Assembly (NCBI GenBank): GCA_036275915.1
Contig: DASUCV010000004.1
Span: forward strand, 788,204 to 852,203
DNA: 64,000 bases
Reading direction: 5' to 3'
Origin: Candidatus Polarisedimenticolaceae bacterium
GTDB lineage: Bacteria > Acidobacteriota > Polarisedimenticolia > Polarisedimenticolales > DASRJG01
Shown here piece by piece: positions 25,346 to 31,884 of the stretch. Within the stretch, counting starts at the first letter, position 1. Each line of letters opens with the position of its first letter. The notes beneath the pieces are model-generated. The model was given only the letters and a program-made list of their open reading frames with translations. It was not told where the DNA came from and ran no database searches. Position numbers and translations under genes: made by a program.

Positions 25346-25741
25346 TCACGCGGCCCGCTCCCGAGCGCTCGCTCTACCTTCTTTTCGTACGAACAGGACC
25401 CACACGAAGCCGAGGGCGAGTGCGAGCTCGATCACGAAAGGCCACCAGCCATTGAGTCCGAGCGCGAGCGCGCCGTAGAGACTGAGGGCGTCGGCCAGCA
25501 ACCAGCAAGCGAGCGAGCCCATCATGATCGCCCGGCCCGCCTCGGTATTGGCCGCGTTGCGCGCCAACCACGAGATGACCATCAGACCCAGCATGAACGC
25601 GCCGTACCGGCGGCCCATGTACGAGTCGGGGTCCGGAACGATCCCCCAGTACTTGTAGAACACACCGGGCGCGAAGAACCATCCCGCGCCGAAGATGCCG
25701 AACGCTGCTGCACTCACGCTCAGGACCGACTTGCCGTTCAT
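25346..25741 (-). CDS. small four-helix membrane protein
   Basis: A 131-residue inner-membrane protein with four hydrophobic segments (about residues 8-25, 45-62, 70-92, 97-116) and a basic C-terminus. No named family is recognised. The start at 25741 overlaps the stop of the upstream kinase gene by four bases, so the pair is coupled. Similar small proteins of unknown role are common in this type of genome. Confidence 0.75.
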   Translation of the reverse strand: MNGKSVLSVSAAAFGIFGAGWFFAPGVFYKYWGIVPDPDSYMGRRYGAFMLGLMVISWLARNAANTEAGRAIMMGSLACWLLADALSLYGALALGLNGWWPFVIELALALGFVWVLFVRKEGRASARERAA

Positions 25742-26274
25742 GCTCCCCCCTCCATGTACCGATGAACGCGGCCCGCGGCTTCCGCGACGGACAGGCCGGT
25801 GGTGTCGATGACAACCGTGCGGTCAGGAAGCGCCGGGCGGACGAACGCGCCCGATGCCGCAAGCTCGCGATATCGCGCGACGGAATTGAGCTTCCCGTGC
25901 TGCGCACGCTCGGGAGCGAGAATGCGGCGCTCGAGCTCGTCAGGTGCGCACGACAACTCGATGAACGACAGGTCGCTGCGACGCTCCCGGGAGAGCTCGG
26001 TGAGACGGGCGATGAAATCCGGCGACAACGTGCGATCGAACGCCAGCGTGAACACCACGCCGTCGATCCCCTCGTCCGCCGCCCGCCCCAGCAATTCGAT
26101 CCAGTACCGCTCGCGCAGCTCGACAAAAGGCTTCGAGCCGAACTCGAACAAGGATTCGAGCAAGTCGACCATGAGATGGTTGTGAAAGAGCCGATAGCCC
26201 GAGCGGGCCGCGAGCTCGCGCGCGATCGTCAGCTTTCCGACACCCGGCGGGCCACAGAGGACGACGAGCCGCAT
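25738..26274 (-). CDS. AAA_33-type small P-loop kinase
   Basis: A 178-residue P-loop NTPase. The Walker A VVLCGPPGVGKLTIARELA starts at residue 3, so the start at 26274 is chosen over an upstream frame extension. FTLAFDRTL and FIELSCAPDELERRI fit the shikimate-kinase-like/AAA_33 group of small-molecule kinases. It has a conserved Arg-rich lid (ERRSDLS). Its substrate is unknown; related proteins act on small metabolites or antibiotics. It overlaps the membrane protein gene downstream. Cytosolic. Confidence 0.82.
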   Translation of the reverse strand: MRLVVLCGPPGVGKLTIARELAARSGYRLFHNHLMVDLLESLFEFGSKPFVELRERYWIELLGRAADEGIDGVVFTLAFDRTLSPDFIARLTELSRERRSDLSFIELSCAPDELERRILAPERAQHGKLNSVARYRELAASGAFVRPALPDRTVVIDTTGLSVAEAAGRVHRYMEGGA

Positions 26275-26341
26275 CGCCGGGAAACTACCCTGGGCGAGGA
26301 TCGAAGTCACGAACGATCGTGAGGGCTCGGAAGCGCGGAAG

Positions 26342-26701
26342 CTACGTCGCGCGGCCGCCGTTCCCCCCACCCTTCACGACCAGCCGATTCGCGGAGGGCA
26401 CCTCGTAGGCCAAGCCGTGCTCTCTCGCGAGCTTGGTCAACAGCTCCTTGACGGACAACTTTTCACGGCCGCTCACGGTGACCTTGCGGTCCGTGAACTC
26501 ATCGGCGAAGGACGCCTCGAACCCAGCTGCAGCACCGATCGTGCGGATCACCTCCGAGAGATTCCGGTTCTCGAAGGTCAGCACGACGGGCACGTCCCTC
26601 GCCTGGAGTCGATCCAGCGCGACGATGCCTGCAGGCGGACCGGCCATCACGGGAATCGCGATGGCCAGAGCTACGATGACGAGAAGAACTGCTCGCTTCA
26701 T
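26342..26701 (-). CDS. small exported protein with secretin/TonB short N-terminal (STN) domain
   Basis: A 119-residue exported protein. The signal peptide MKRAVLLVIVALAIAIPVMA is followed by a single STN-type domain: VPVVLTFENRNLSEVIRTIG, ASFADEFTDRKVTV and LTKLAREHGLAYEV. This domain normally sits at the N-terminus of secretins and TonB receptors; here it stands alone, so the protein may be a small periplasmic partner or a remnant. The start at 26701 is chosen because it opens the signal peptide. It lies beside the integron-cassette region and is the last chromosomal gene before it. Confidence 0.75.
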   Translation of the reverse strand: MKRAVLLVIVALAIAIPVMAGPPAGIVALDRLQARDVPVVLTFENRNLSEVIRTIGAAAGFEASFADEFTDRKVTVSGREKLSVKELLTKLAREHGLAYEVPSANRLVVKGGGNGGRAT

Positions 26702-26815
26702 GCGTGCCTCCAGCTCTCGATCAGCTTCGACGACAATCAAGCGCGATGGGTCCTCAAACAAGCGTTACCCATGTCCCCGGACTGATCTGCTACCTATCTC
26801 CCCGACCGCTCAGGC

Positions 26816-27367
26816 CTACGGAGTGCTCACTTTCTTCTCAGGCTCGACACGAAAGGTCCTCGTTAATTCGACTTCTGCACCGGATACAACATCGTGAAGC
26901 CGCGCACGAATGGAGTAGATACCCACTGGATCCTGTGGCTCGATTCTCACACCGATGGCACCCACGCTCAGCTGCAATTGCCCCGCCGTGGGAGGTTGAC
27001 GGTTCCAGAGCACTCCCTTCTCTTCTTTTCCATACGGTGAACCGTCTGGCTTGAAGACTTGGAATACTGCCTGGGCGTCGCAGTTCCCCGAGTCATTCAC
27101 ACTGCAGCCCGTGAAGAACACAACCCCCACCACGGGCTTTCCCCTCTCGGCTACATCCGTGATTGAAACGGGAACACCCGCTCCAGGCTTCTCCCAAGCC
27201 GCAAACAACTCATCAGGTTTGTCGGTGATGTGAAGCATCGCCCCGTACTGCCCCCACCCCTTTCGCCAGGTCGTGTCCGCAACTGGCTTGCCATCTTCGT
27301 ACCACTGATAGCCGCTCGGCGATGTAGCCCCAATCGCGATCAGTACCAAGCTTGCCAGTGCGCTCAT
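26816..27367 (-). CDS. integron-cassette gene: exported hypothetical protein
   Basis: A 183-residue protein, start ATG at 27367 only about 15 bases after the attC core, as is usual for cassette genes. The N-terminus MSALASLVLIAIGATS is a short signal. The mature part GYQWYEDGKPVADTTWRKGW and HITDKPDELFAAWEKPG recalls hypothetical cassette proteins of gammaproteobacteria such as Lysobacter, but I cannot name a function. One Cys pair (GCSVNDSGNC) may form a disulfide. Codon and base use is visibly lower in GC than the flanking genes. No attC was found after its stop. Confidence 0.7.
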   Translation of the reverse strand: MSALASLVLIAIGATSPSGYQWYEDGKPVADTTWRKGWGQYGAMLHITDKPDELFAAWEKPGAGVPVSITDVAERGKPVVGVVFFTGCSVNDSGNCDAQAVFQVFKPDGSPYGKEEKGVLWNRQPPTAGQLQLSVGAIGVRIEPQDPVGIYSIRARLHDVVSGAEVELTRTFRVEPEKKVSTP

Positions 27368-27381
27368 TTCTGTTTCCCGAT

Positions 27382-27483
27382 GTCTAACGCCCGCGTTCAG
27401 CCGGGCGCGGAGCGGCGCGGCGCTTGCCGCCTTGTGCAAACGGCGTGACGCGAGAGTGCGACGGCTGGACCGTGCTGTTAGGC
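27382..27483 (-). repeat. attC site 1 of an integron cassette cluster
   Basis: On the minus strand it runs from GCCTAAC (27483-27477) to the core GTTAGAC (27388-27382), 102 bases. The ends are the RYYYAAC and GTTRRRY consensus of attC sites and are followed inward by complementary arms (CACGGTCCAGCCG near one end, CGGCTGAACGCGGG near the other). The inner part is a GC-rich imperfect palindrome, also as in attC. It lies between the 216-residue cassette gene (upstream) and the 183-residue cassette gene (downstream). Confidence 0.88.
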
Positions 27484-28034
27484 GCTTGGTCGCCGCGTGC
27501 GGGGTCTTCGTCTGGGGAAAGGAACTCGATTTCGGTCTCCGCATCGGCGACGACGTAGTACGGCGCGCCGTGCGAATCAAACGAGGCCGAGATCCCTGAC
27601 CAGGCTTGCGGGTCACGCAGCTTCACGGCCGTAAACCGCACCTGCTTGCCGCAGTAGTTCGGCGCCTTGCGCTCGTCGATGCACCACGTGAAGACGAACA
27701 ACTCAGAGGATGGAAGCGACTTACTACTCTCGGAGATTCGGACGCGCAGCGATGCCGCATGGTCCCCAAACCCGCAGACGCCCGGCAGTGCGCCGACCAC
27801 TGTTCCTGTGATTCTCACCTGACTTGGCCATCCGTCGCCCTTTCGACCGATCACCGGCTTCACCAGTGGGATCGAGGAGTCTGCAAGGGAACAAGAGTCC
27901 TTTCCGCTGAATGGACCACCGGCTTCGATTTCATGTAGGAAGCGCCACATCTCGTCCGCGTCGCTCTGCTGTTGGGCGAGCGCGACTCCAGCCCAACATG
28001 TAGCCAATACAGCGACGATCAAGCGAGCCCTCAT
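27384..28034 (-). CDS. integron-cassette gene: exported hypothetical protein reading through its attC
   Basis: A 216-residue protein, start ATG at 28034, opening with a signal peptide MRARLIVAVLATCWAGVALAQ. The mature part has several cysteines (KDSCSL, GVCGFG, FTWCIDE, PNYCGKQV), suggesting disulfides in the periplasm. No family is recognised. The last third of the reading frame (from about residue 183) is encoded by attC site 1: it enters at GCCTAAC and ends in a TAG stop at 27386-27384 that is part of the recombination core GTTAGAC. So the C-terminal Arg-rich tail is made by the attC itself. Confidence 0.7.
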   Translation of the reverse strand: MRARLIVAVLATCWAGVALAQQQSDADEMWRFLHEIEAGGPFSGKDSCSLADSSIPLVKPVIGRKGDGWPSQVRITGTVVGALPGVCGFGDHAASLRVRISESSKSLPSSELFVFTWCIDERKAPNYCGKQVRFTAVKLRDPQAWSGISASFDSHGAPYYVVADAETEIEFLSPDEDPARGDQAPNSTVQPSHSRVTPFAQGGKRRAAPRPAERGR

Positions 28035-28048
28035 TGGCTTTTCCAATG
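28032..28048. promoter_or_regulatory. hairpin over the ribosome site of cassette gene 2
   Basis: CATTGG-CTTTT-CCAATG is a perfect 6+6 stem with a five-base loop. On the minus strand it covers the bases just before and including the ATG start of the 216-residue cassette gene, immediately after the attC core. It could dampen translation of the cassette gene; that role is inferred only. Confidence 0.45.
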
Positions 28049-28049
28049 C

Positions 28050-28146
28050 GCCTAACGCCCAGCGTAACGCGCGCGCCCCGTGGCGCGCGGGTTGCTTCGC
28101 AAGCCGCGTGACACGGGAGTGCGACGCGTTGACCGCGTAGTTGGGC
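28050..28146 (-). repeat. attC site 2 of an integron cassette cluster
   Basis: On the minus strand it runs from GCCCAAC (28146-28140) to the core GTTAGGC (28056-28050), 97 bases. Inward arms TACGCGGTCAACGCG and GCGTTACGCTGGGC are the expected inverse-complementary boxes, and the centre is a GC-rich palindrome (CGCGCG...CGCGCG). It has the same layout as attC site 1 with different inner sequence. It separates the 159-residue cassette gene from the 216-residue one. Confidence 0.9.
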
Positions 28147-28179
28147 AGCGTGGCTGGGAGCCTGCGCTGCGATTCCGGA

Positions 28180-28659
28180 TCATGACGGCTGCACCGGATC
28201 ACCAAAAAGTTGCCACATGAGATGGTTCAAGGTGAACTGGTTGGCACCTCGGGCATCGATGCCACCAGACGCGTTCGGGAAGGCGAGCTCCCAACCTTCC
28301 TCCACATCGGAGTAGTAGAGAAGCCGTCCTCCGTGTTCCGCCACAACAACCACGGTTTCGCCTGGGCTCGAAGACACTGGAATCCGTCGTGGTCGAACGC
28401 GGATAGCCTCGAAGCACCGACGATGGGCCGCAGGCAGTTGCCCAAGCTCGTCAGTGAGACGCGACGCAACCGATTCACTTGAGGCGTCACTCGGACCCAT
28501 ACTCCACGTCATCCAGCAATTGCACCCTTCGACAGGGCATTTCATCCATCCTTCCGTCGGTGGGCTGCCATATCCCAGAACCAAGTGTGGGTTGAAAGGA
28601 TGCCCACACTTCCGACACAACTCATCAGCCCATGGAAACTCTTTCTCTCGGTCGGACAC
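28180..28659 (-). CDS. integron-cassette gene: hypothetical protein with zinc-ribbon-like CxxC motifs
   Basis: A soluble protein, about 159 residues if the GTG at 28659 is the start. That start is chosen because a core-like GTTGGGC lies just upstream on the minus strand (28683-28677); a longer ATG-start form to 28752 is possible. CRKCGHPFNPH and CPVEGCNCW look like a small zinc ribbon with four to five cysteines. The rest has no recognised motif. GC content is lower than the flanking chromosome. The stop lies 33 bp before attC site 2. Confidence 0.6.
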   Translation of the reverse strand: MSDREKEFPWADELCRKCGHPFNPHLVLGYGSPPTEGWMKCPVEGCNCWMTWSMGPSDASSESVASRLTDELGQLPAAHRRCFEAIRVRPRRIPVSSSPGETVVVVAEHGGRLLYYSDVEEGWELAFPNASGGIDARGANQFTLNHLMWQLFGDPVQPS

Positions 28660-28683
28660 TGTGCTGCCTTCAGTCTGCCCAAC

Positions 28684-28859
28684 TACAATTCGACCGAACT
28701 TGATATCCACGTACGCTGCGAGAACTCGCCGCGTAGCACCACGCGCCACCATGGCCCACGATCATCAAGCTCCTCGTTGCGAGGAGCTTAGTCCTGGTGC
28801 TTCCAAATGTCACCGGCTTTATGACCGGCCTATGTGCGGAATAAGTCCGGAAAACGCTG
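28684..28859. other. non-coding edge of the cassette island with a hairpin
   Basis: Between the putative cassette boundary and the MBL gene end there is no convincing gene. A perfect hairpin AAGCTCCTCG-TTG-CGAGGAGCTT spans 28767-28789. The region has the lower GC of the island. No attI or integrase is seen; a third complete attC could not be found. Confidence 0.5.
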
Positions 28860-29747
28860 CTAGAAACGAATGGAGCCACCCATGGGGAGTAGCCGCAGCG
28901 CATCTCCCCCGCCCCGCTTCGCCCATGCGACGCCCAGCCGTTCCATCGGCTCCAAGAGCGGCTCGTCGGTGAGTTGGATGGAGCCCCAATGCATGGGGAC
29001 CATCATTCGAGCGCGGAGAGTGGAGAACGCGTCGATCGCTTGGCTCGGGTTCATGTGCTGCTGCTCCATGAACCACGCGGGCGTGTAGGCGCCGATCGGG
29101 AGGAGAGCGACGTCGATCGCGGGAAAGCGCTCGGCGATCAGGGAGAAGCCGGAGAAGGCGGCGGTGTCGCCGGCGTCGTAGAGGGTCTTGCCGCCGCCCT
29201 GGATGACGTAGCCGCACCAGTGCGTCTCATTGGTGTCGGCCAAGCGGCGTCGCGACCAGTGGCGTGCCGGGACGGCGGTGATGGTGACGCCGTCGACTCG
29301 AGCGCTCTGCCACCACGCGAGATCGGTCACGCGCGTGAAGCCGCGCCCCGTGAACCAAGCGCCGAGGCCTTCTGGCGTGAACACGGGAAGGTCGCGCGGG
29401 AGTGACAGGACCGACGGCTCGTCGAGATGGTCGTAGTGGTTGTGAGTGATGAGAAGGGCGTCGATCGGCGGGAGCTGTTCGCGCGTCAAGCCGGGCTTGC
29501 CGTGGCGGTGGATGAAGAAGCCGATCTTCTCGGAGAACACAGGGTCGAGGAGGATCGCCTTGCCGCCGATCGTCGCGAGGAACGACGCGTGGCCGATCCA
29601 GGTGACGCGCGCGGTCGCCTTGTCGCGGGCGGCTTCGAGATCGGCTTGCACCCATGGCGCGGGAGGGCCGTGCGGCTGGACCTTGCGCTTGCCTGTGAGC
29701 TTGTCGAGGATCGCCCAGCGGAAGACGGCGCGCCGGCTGGCCGGCAC
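28860..29747 (-). CDS. MBL-fold metallo-hydrolase (NAPE-PLD/UlaG-like)
   Basis: A 295-residue metallo-beta-lactamase-fold hydrolase. The metal motif LLITHNHYDHLDEP (HxHxDH), then PARHWSRR, TLYDAGDTAAF and the final PMHWGS are all present, the set that marks NAPE-PLD and UlaG-like lactonases. The GTG start lies 40 bp behind the stop of the sigma-54 activator in the same frame; an in-frame TGA in between rules out a fusion. It is probably co-transcribed with that activator and may be its target. The substrate is unknown. Cytosolic. Confidence 0.88.
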   Translation of the reverse strand: MPASRRAVFRWAILDKLTGKRKVQPHGPPAPWVQADLEAARDKATARVTWIGHASFLATIGGKAILLDPVFSEKIGFFIHRHGKPGLTREQLPPIDALLITHNHYDHLDEPSVLSLPRDLPVFTPEGLGAWFTGRGFTRVTDLAWWQSARVDGVTITAVPARHWSRRRLADTNETHWCGYVIQGGGKTLYDAGDTAAFSGFSLIAERFPAIDVALLPIGAYTPAWFMEQQHMNPSQAIDAFSTLRARMMVPMHWGSIQLTDEPLLEPMERLGVAWAKRGGGDALRLLPMGGSIRF

Positions 29748-29786
29748 GTGCGCGGGATCGAGGTTCGAGTATCGCTTGGGCGTGGC

Positions 29787-31340
29787 TCAGCCACCGAGCC
29801 CGTGCTGCTTGAGCTTCTTGTAGAGGGCGGCCTCGCTGATCTTGAGCTTCTCCGCGAGCTCGCGCCGCGTGATGCCGGTGTAGGTCTTCAGAGCGGCGTT
29901 TAGCCAGTCGCGCTCGGAGTTCGAGACGAGGGTCGGGAGGCCGAGGGCGAGGTCGTCGCCCTTCTTCGCGAGTGACGCGGCGTCCTTCCTTCCGCCGAGG
30001 AGGCGCTCGAGGTCGGCTCGCCCTACCGGTCCGCTCGGCTGCTCCACGGCGAGACGGGCGGCGAGCTGCTCGAGGTGGCGGACGTTCCCGGGCCACACGA
30101 AGTCGAGGTCGGCAAGCCAGCGCACGGCGTCGTCGTCGATCTCGATCCAGCGTCCCGCGTCGTGGCGATCGAGCGCGTGCCGGAGGAGGAGCGGGATGTC
30201 GGAGACGCGTTCTCTCAGTGGTGGAACCGCGATCGGCAGGAAGTTGAGGCGCTCGAAGAGGTCGCGTCGGAATCGTCCGGAGGCGGCGTCGGCTTCGAGA
30301 TCCCGATGCGTGGCGGCGATGACGCGGATGTCGGTGCTCCGCTCGGCTGAGTCGCCGACGCGCTCGTACGTCTTCTCTTGAAGGAGGCGGAGGAGCTTCG
30401 CCTGGATCTCGAGCGGCAGCTCTCCGACTTCGTCCAGGAAGAGCGTTCCGCCTTCGGCCGCCTGCACCTTGCCGATGCGATCGTGATCGGCGCCGGTGAA
30501 GGCGCCGCGGCGATGGCCGAACATCTCGGACTCGATGAGCCCTCGCTCGAGCGAGGGACAGAACACCGTGACGAACGACAATTCGGATCGCGGACCGGCG
30601 TGGTGGAGGATGCGTGCGAGGACACCCTTGCCGGTACCCGACTCTCCGATCAGGAGGACCGGATAGTCGCTCTTCGCGGCGCGGCGAACCGTCGCCTCGA
30701 GGTCGCGCACGACCGGCGTGCGCCCCACGAACCTGCCGAACGACCACTCCTGCGCGAGGAGGTGCCGGCTCTCCTCCGACTCCTTCCTTGCGCGGCGCTC
30801 CGCTTCGCGCGCCTGGTCGCGCTCCTTGAGAACGCCGCGGCCGGCGCGGAGCGCGCCGATGACCGGGCCGGCGACGTCGAGGAGCGGTGCGAGCATCGCC
30901 TCGTGGGCCGCCGTGAAGTGTCCGGGGGTGGCGTGCTCGAGGTGCACGAGCGCCACGACCTTCCCGTCGACGGAGATCGGAAGGCAGAGGAGCGAGATGA
31001 TTCGCATCGCCTGGACCGACGCGGCGTCCTTGAGTCCCGGGGTGCGCAGCGCGTCTTTGAGGAGAAGCGGCCGGCCGGTCTTCAAGACCTCGCCGAACAC
31101 GCTGCGGCTGAACGTCCCCGCTTGGCCGGCGAGCTCGGTCTGGTCGATCTTGTGAAGGACGCGGAACGCCAGCTCGCCGGACTCCCCCACCTCGGCGAGC
31201 ACGCCGCGGTCGGCGCCGCTGAGGCGGACCGATTGATCGAGGACGATCGCCAGGACCTGCGACGGGTCGTTGACGTCGGCGAGGACGCCCTTCAGCGCCT
31301 CGAGAAGCGCGCGGGCGACATCTTCCCGGGGCGCGCCCAC
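29787..31340 (-). CDS. GAF-AAA+ sigma-54-dependent transcription activator
   Basis: A 517-residue bacterial enhancer-binding protein. Residues about 15-165 are a GAF-type sensor (ALVHLEHATPGHFTAAHEAM). Residues about 205-435 are the AAA+ domain with Walker A GESGTGKGVLAR, the sigma-54 loop GAFTGA in GHRRGAFTGADHD, Walker B GGTLFLDEVGELP and the sensor ATHRDLEADAASGRFRRDLF. A Fis-type HTH ends the protein (RRELAEKLKISEAALYKKLK). It lacks a receiver domain, so a small molecule or partner controls it. It reads into the MBL hydrolase gene. The target promoters are not visible. Confidence 0.94.
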   Translation of the reverse strand: MGAPREDVARALLEALKGVLADVNDPSQVLAIVLDQSVRLSGADRGVLAEVGESGELAFRVLHKIDQTELAGQAGTFSRSVFGEVLKTGRPLLLKDALRTPGLKDAASVQAMRIISLLCLPISVDGKVVALVHLEHATPGHFTAAHEAMLAPLLDVAGPVIGALRAGRGVLKERDQAREAERRARKESEESRHLLAQEWSFGRFVGRTPVVRDLEATVRRAAKSDYPVLLIGESGTGKGVLARILHHAGPRSELSFVTVFCPSLERGLIESEMFGHRRGAFTGADHDRIGKVQAAEGGTLFLDEVGELPLEIQAKLLRLLQEKTYERVGDSAERSTDIRVIAATHRDLEADAASGRFRRDLFERLNFLPIAVPPLRERVSDIPLLLRHALDRHDAGRWIEIDDDAVRWLADLDFVWPGNVRHLEQLAARLAVEQPSGPVGRADLERLLGGRKDAASLAKKGDDLALGLPTLVSNSERDWLNAALKTYTGITRRELAEKLKISEAALYKKLKQHGLGG

Positions 31341-31347
31341 GACGGCC

Positions 31348-31872
31348 CTACTTGAAGGTCCAGCCGACGAGCACGCGAATCTCGGGGACGTCGGAGGTGC
31401 CGACCTGAAGCTCGGCGAGGAAGCGATTACCGCTCTTGAACTTGGTTTCGATGCCGCCGACGGCGTCGAGGCCGATGTGCGTGTTGAAACCGTCGTTGTA
31501 GCCGTTGTCGCAGTGGTGGCCGTCGGCGTCGCAATTGTTCCCGTTGTTGTCGAACATCCAGAGCTGGACCTGCGCCCCCGCGTACGGTGTCACCGCGGCT
31601 TTCACCGGGAAGTAGTACGCGACCATGAAATTGCCGTAGAGCGAGATGATGTCGTTGCCGAAGCCGAGCTCGAAGCTCGGCTGCCATCGCACGTTCTTCG
31701 CGAAGTCACCCAGGTCGAATTGCGCTCCGATCAGGAACTGATCGAGATCGCTCTGCGCGCCGACGCGCGGCCCCCAGCCGCGGAACCCGACCCCTGCCGC
31801 CTCCTGCGCGCGCCCCGCCGTCACGGCGAGAAGAGCGGCCGCACACATGGCGATCGCCAGCTTCTTCTTCAT
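31348..31872 (-). CDS. exported outer-membrane-type beta protein
   Basis: A 174-residue exported protein with signal peptide MKKKLAIAMCAAALLAVTAGRA. The mature part alternates aromatic and small residues (SLYGNFMVAYYFPVKAAVTPYAGAQ in short strands) and ends VRVLVGWTFK, with a Phe near the end, typical of small beta-barrels. An acidic turn (DNNGNNCDADGHHCDNGYND) in the middle has two Cys and could bind calcium. It sits directly behind the sigma-54 activator start on the same strand. No exact family can be given. Confidence 0.78.
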   Translation of the reverse strand: MKKKLAIAMCAAALLAVTAGRAQEAAGVGFRGWGPRVGAQSDLDQFLIGAQFDLGDFAKNVRWQPSFELGFGNDIISLYGNFMVAYYFPVKAAVTPYAGAQVQLWMFDNNGNNCDADGHHCDNGYNDGFNTHIGLDAVGGIETKFKSGNRFLAELQVGTSDVPEIRVLVGWTFK

Positions 31873-31884
31873 GTCGCCTCCTGC

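Noticed and set aside
26702-26815. Search for an attC at the outer end of the cassette cluster (GTTACCC near 26762)
   Set aside because: GTTACCC does not fit the GTTRRRY core and no matching RYYYAAC end or arms were found.
28684-28860. Search for a full third attC or attI
   Set aside because: A core-like GTTGGGC and a hairpin are present but no matching end or arm; left as unresolved.
30614-30829. Short plus-strand ORFs inside the sigma-54 activator
   Set aside because: They are shadows of the minus-strand gene with no ribosome sites.
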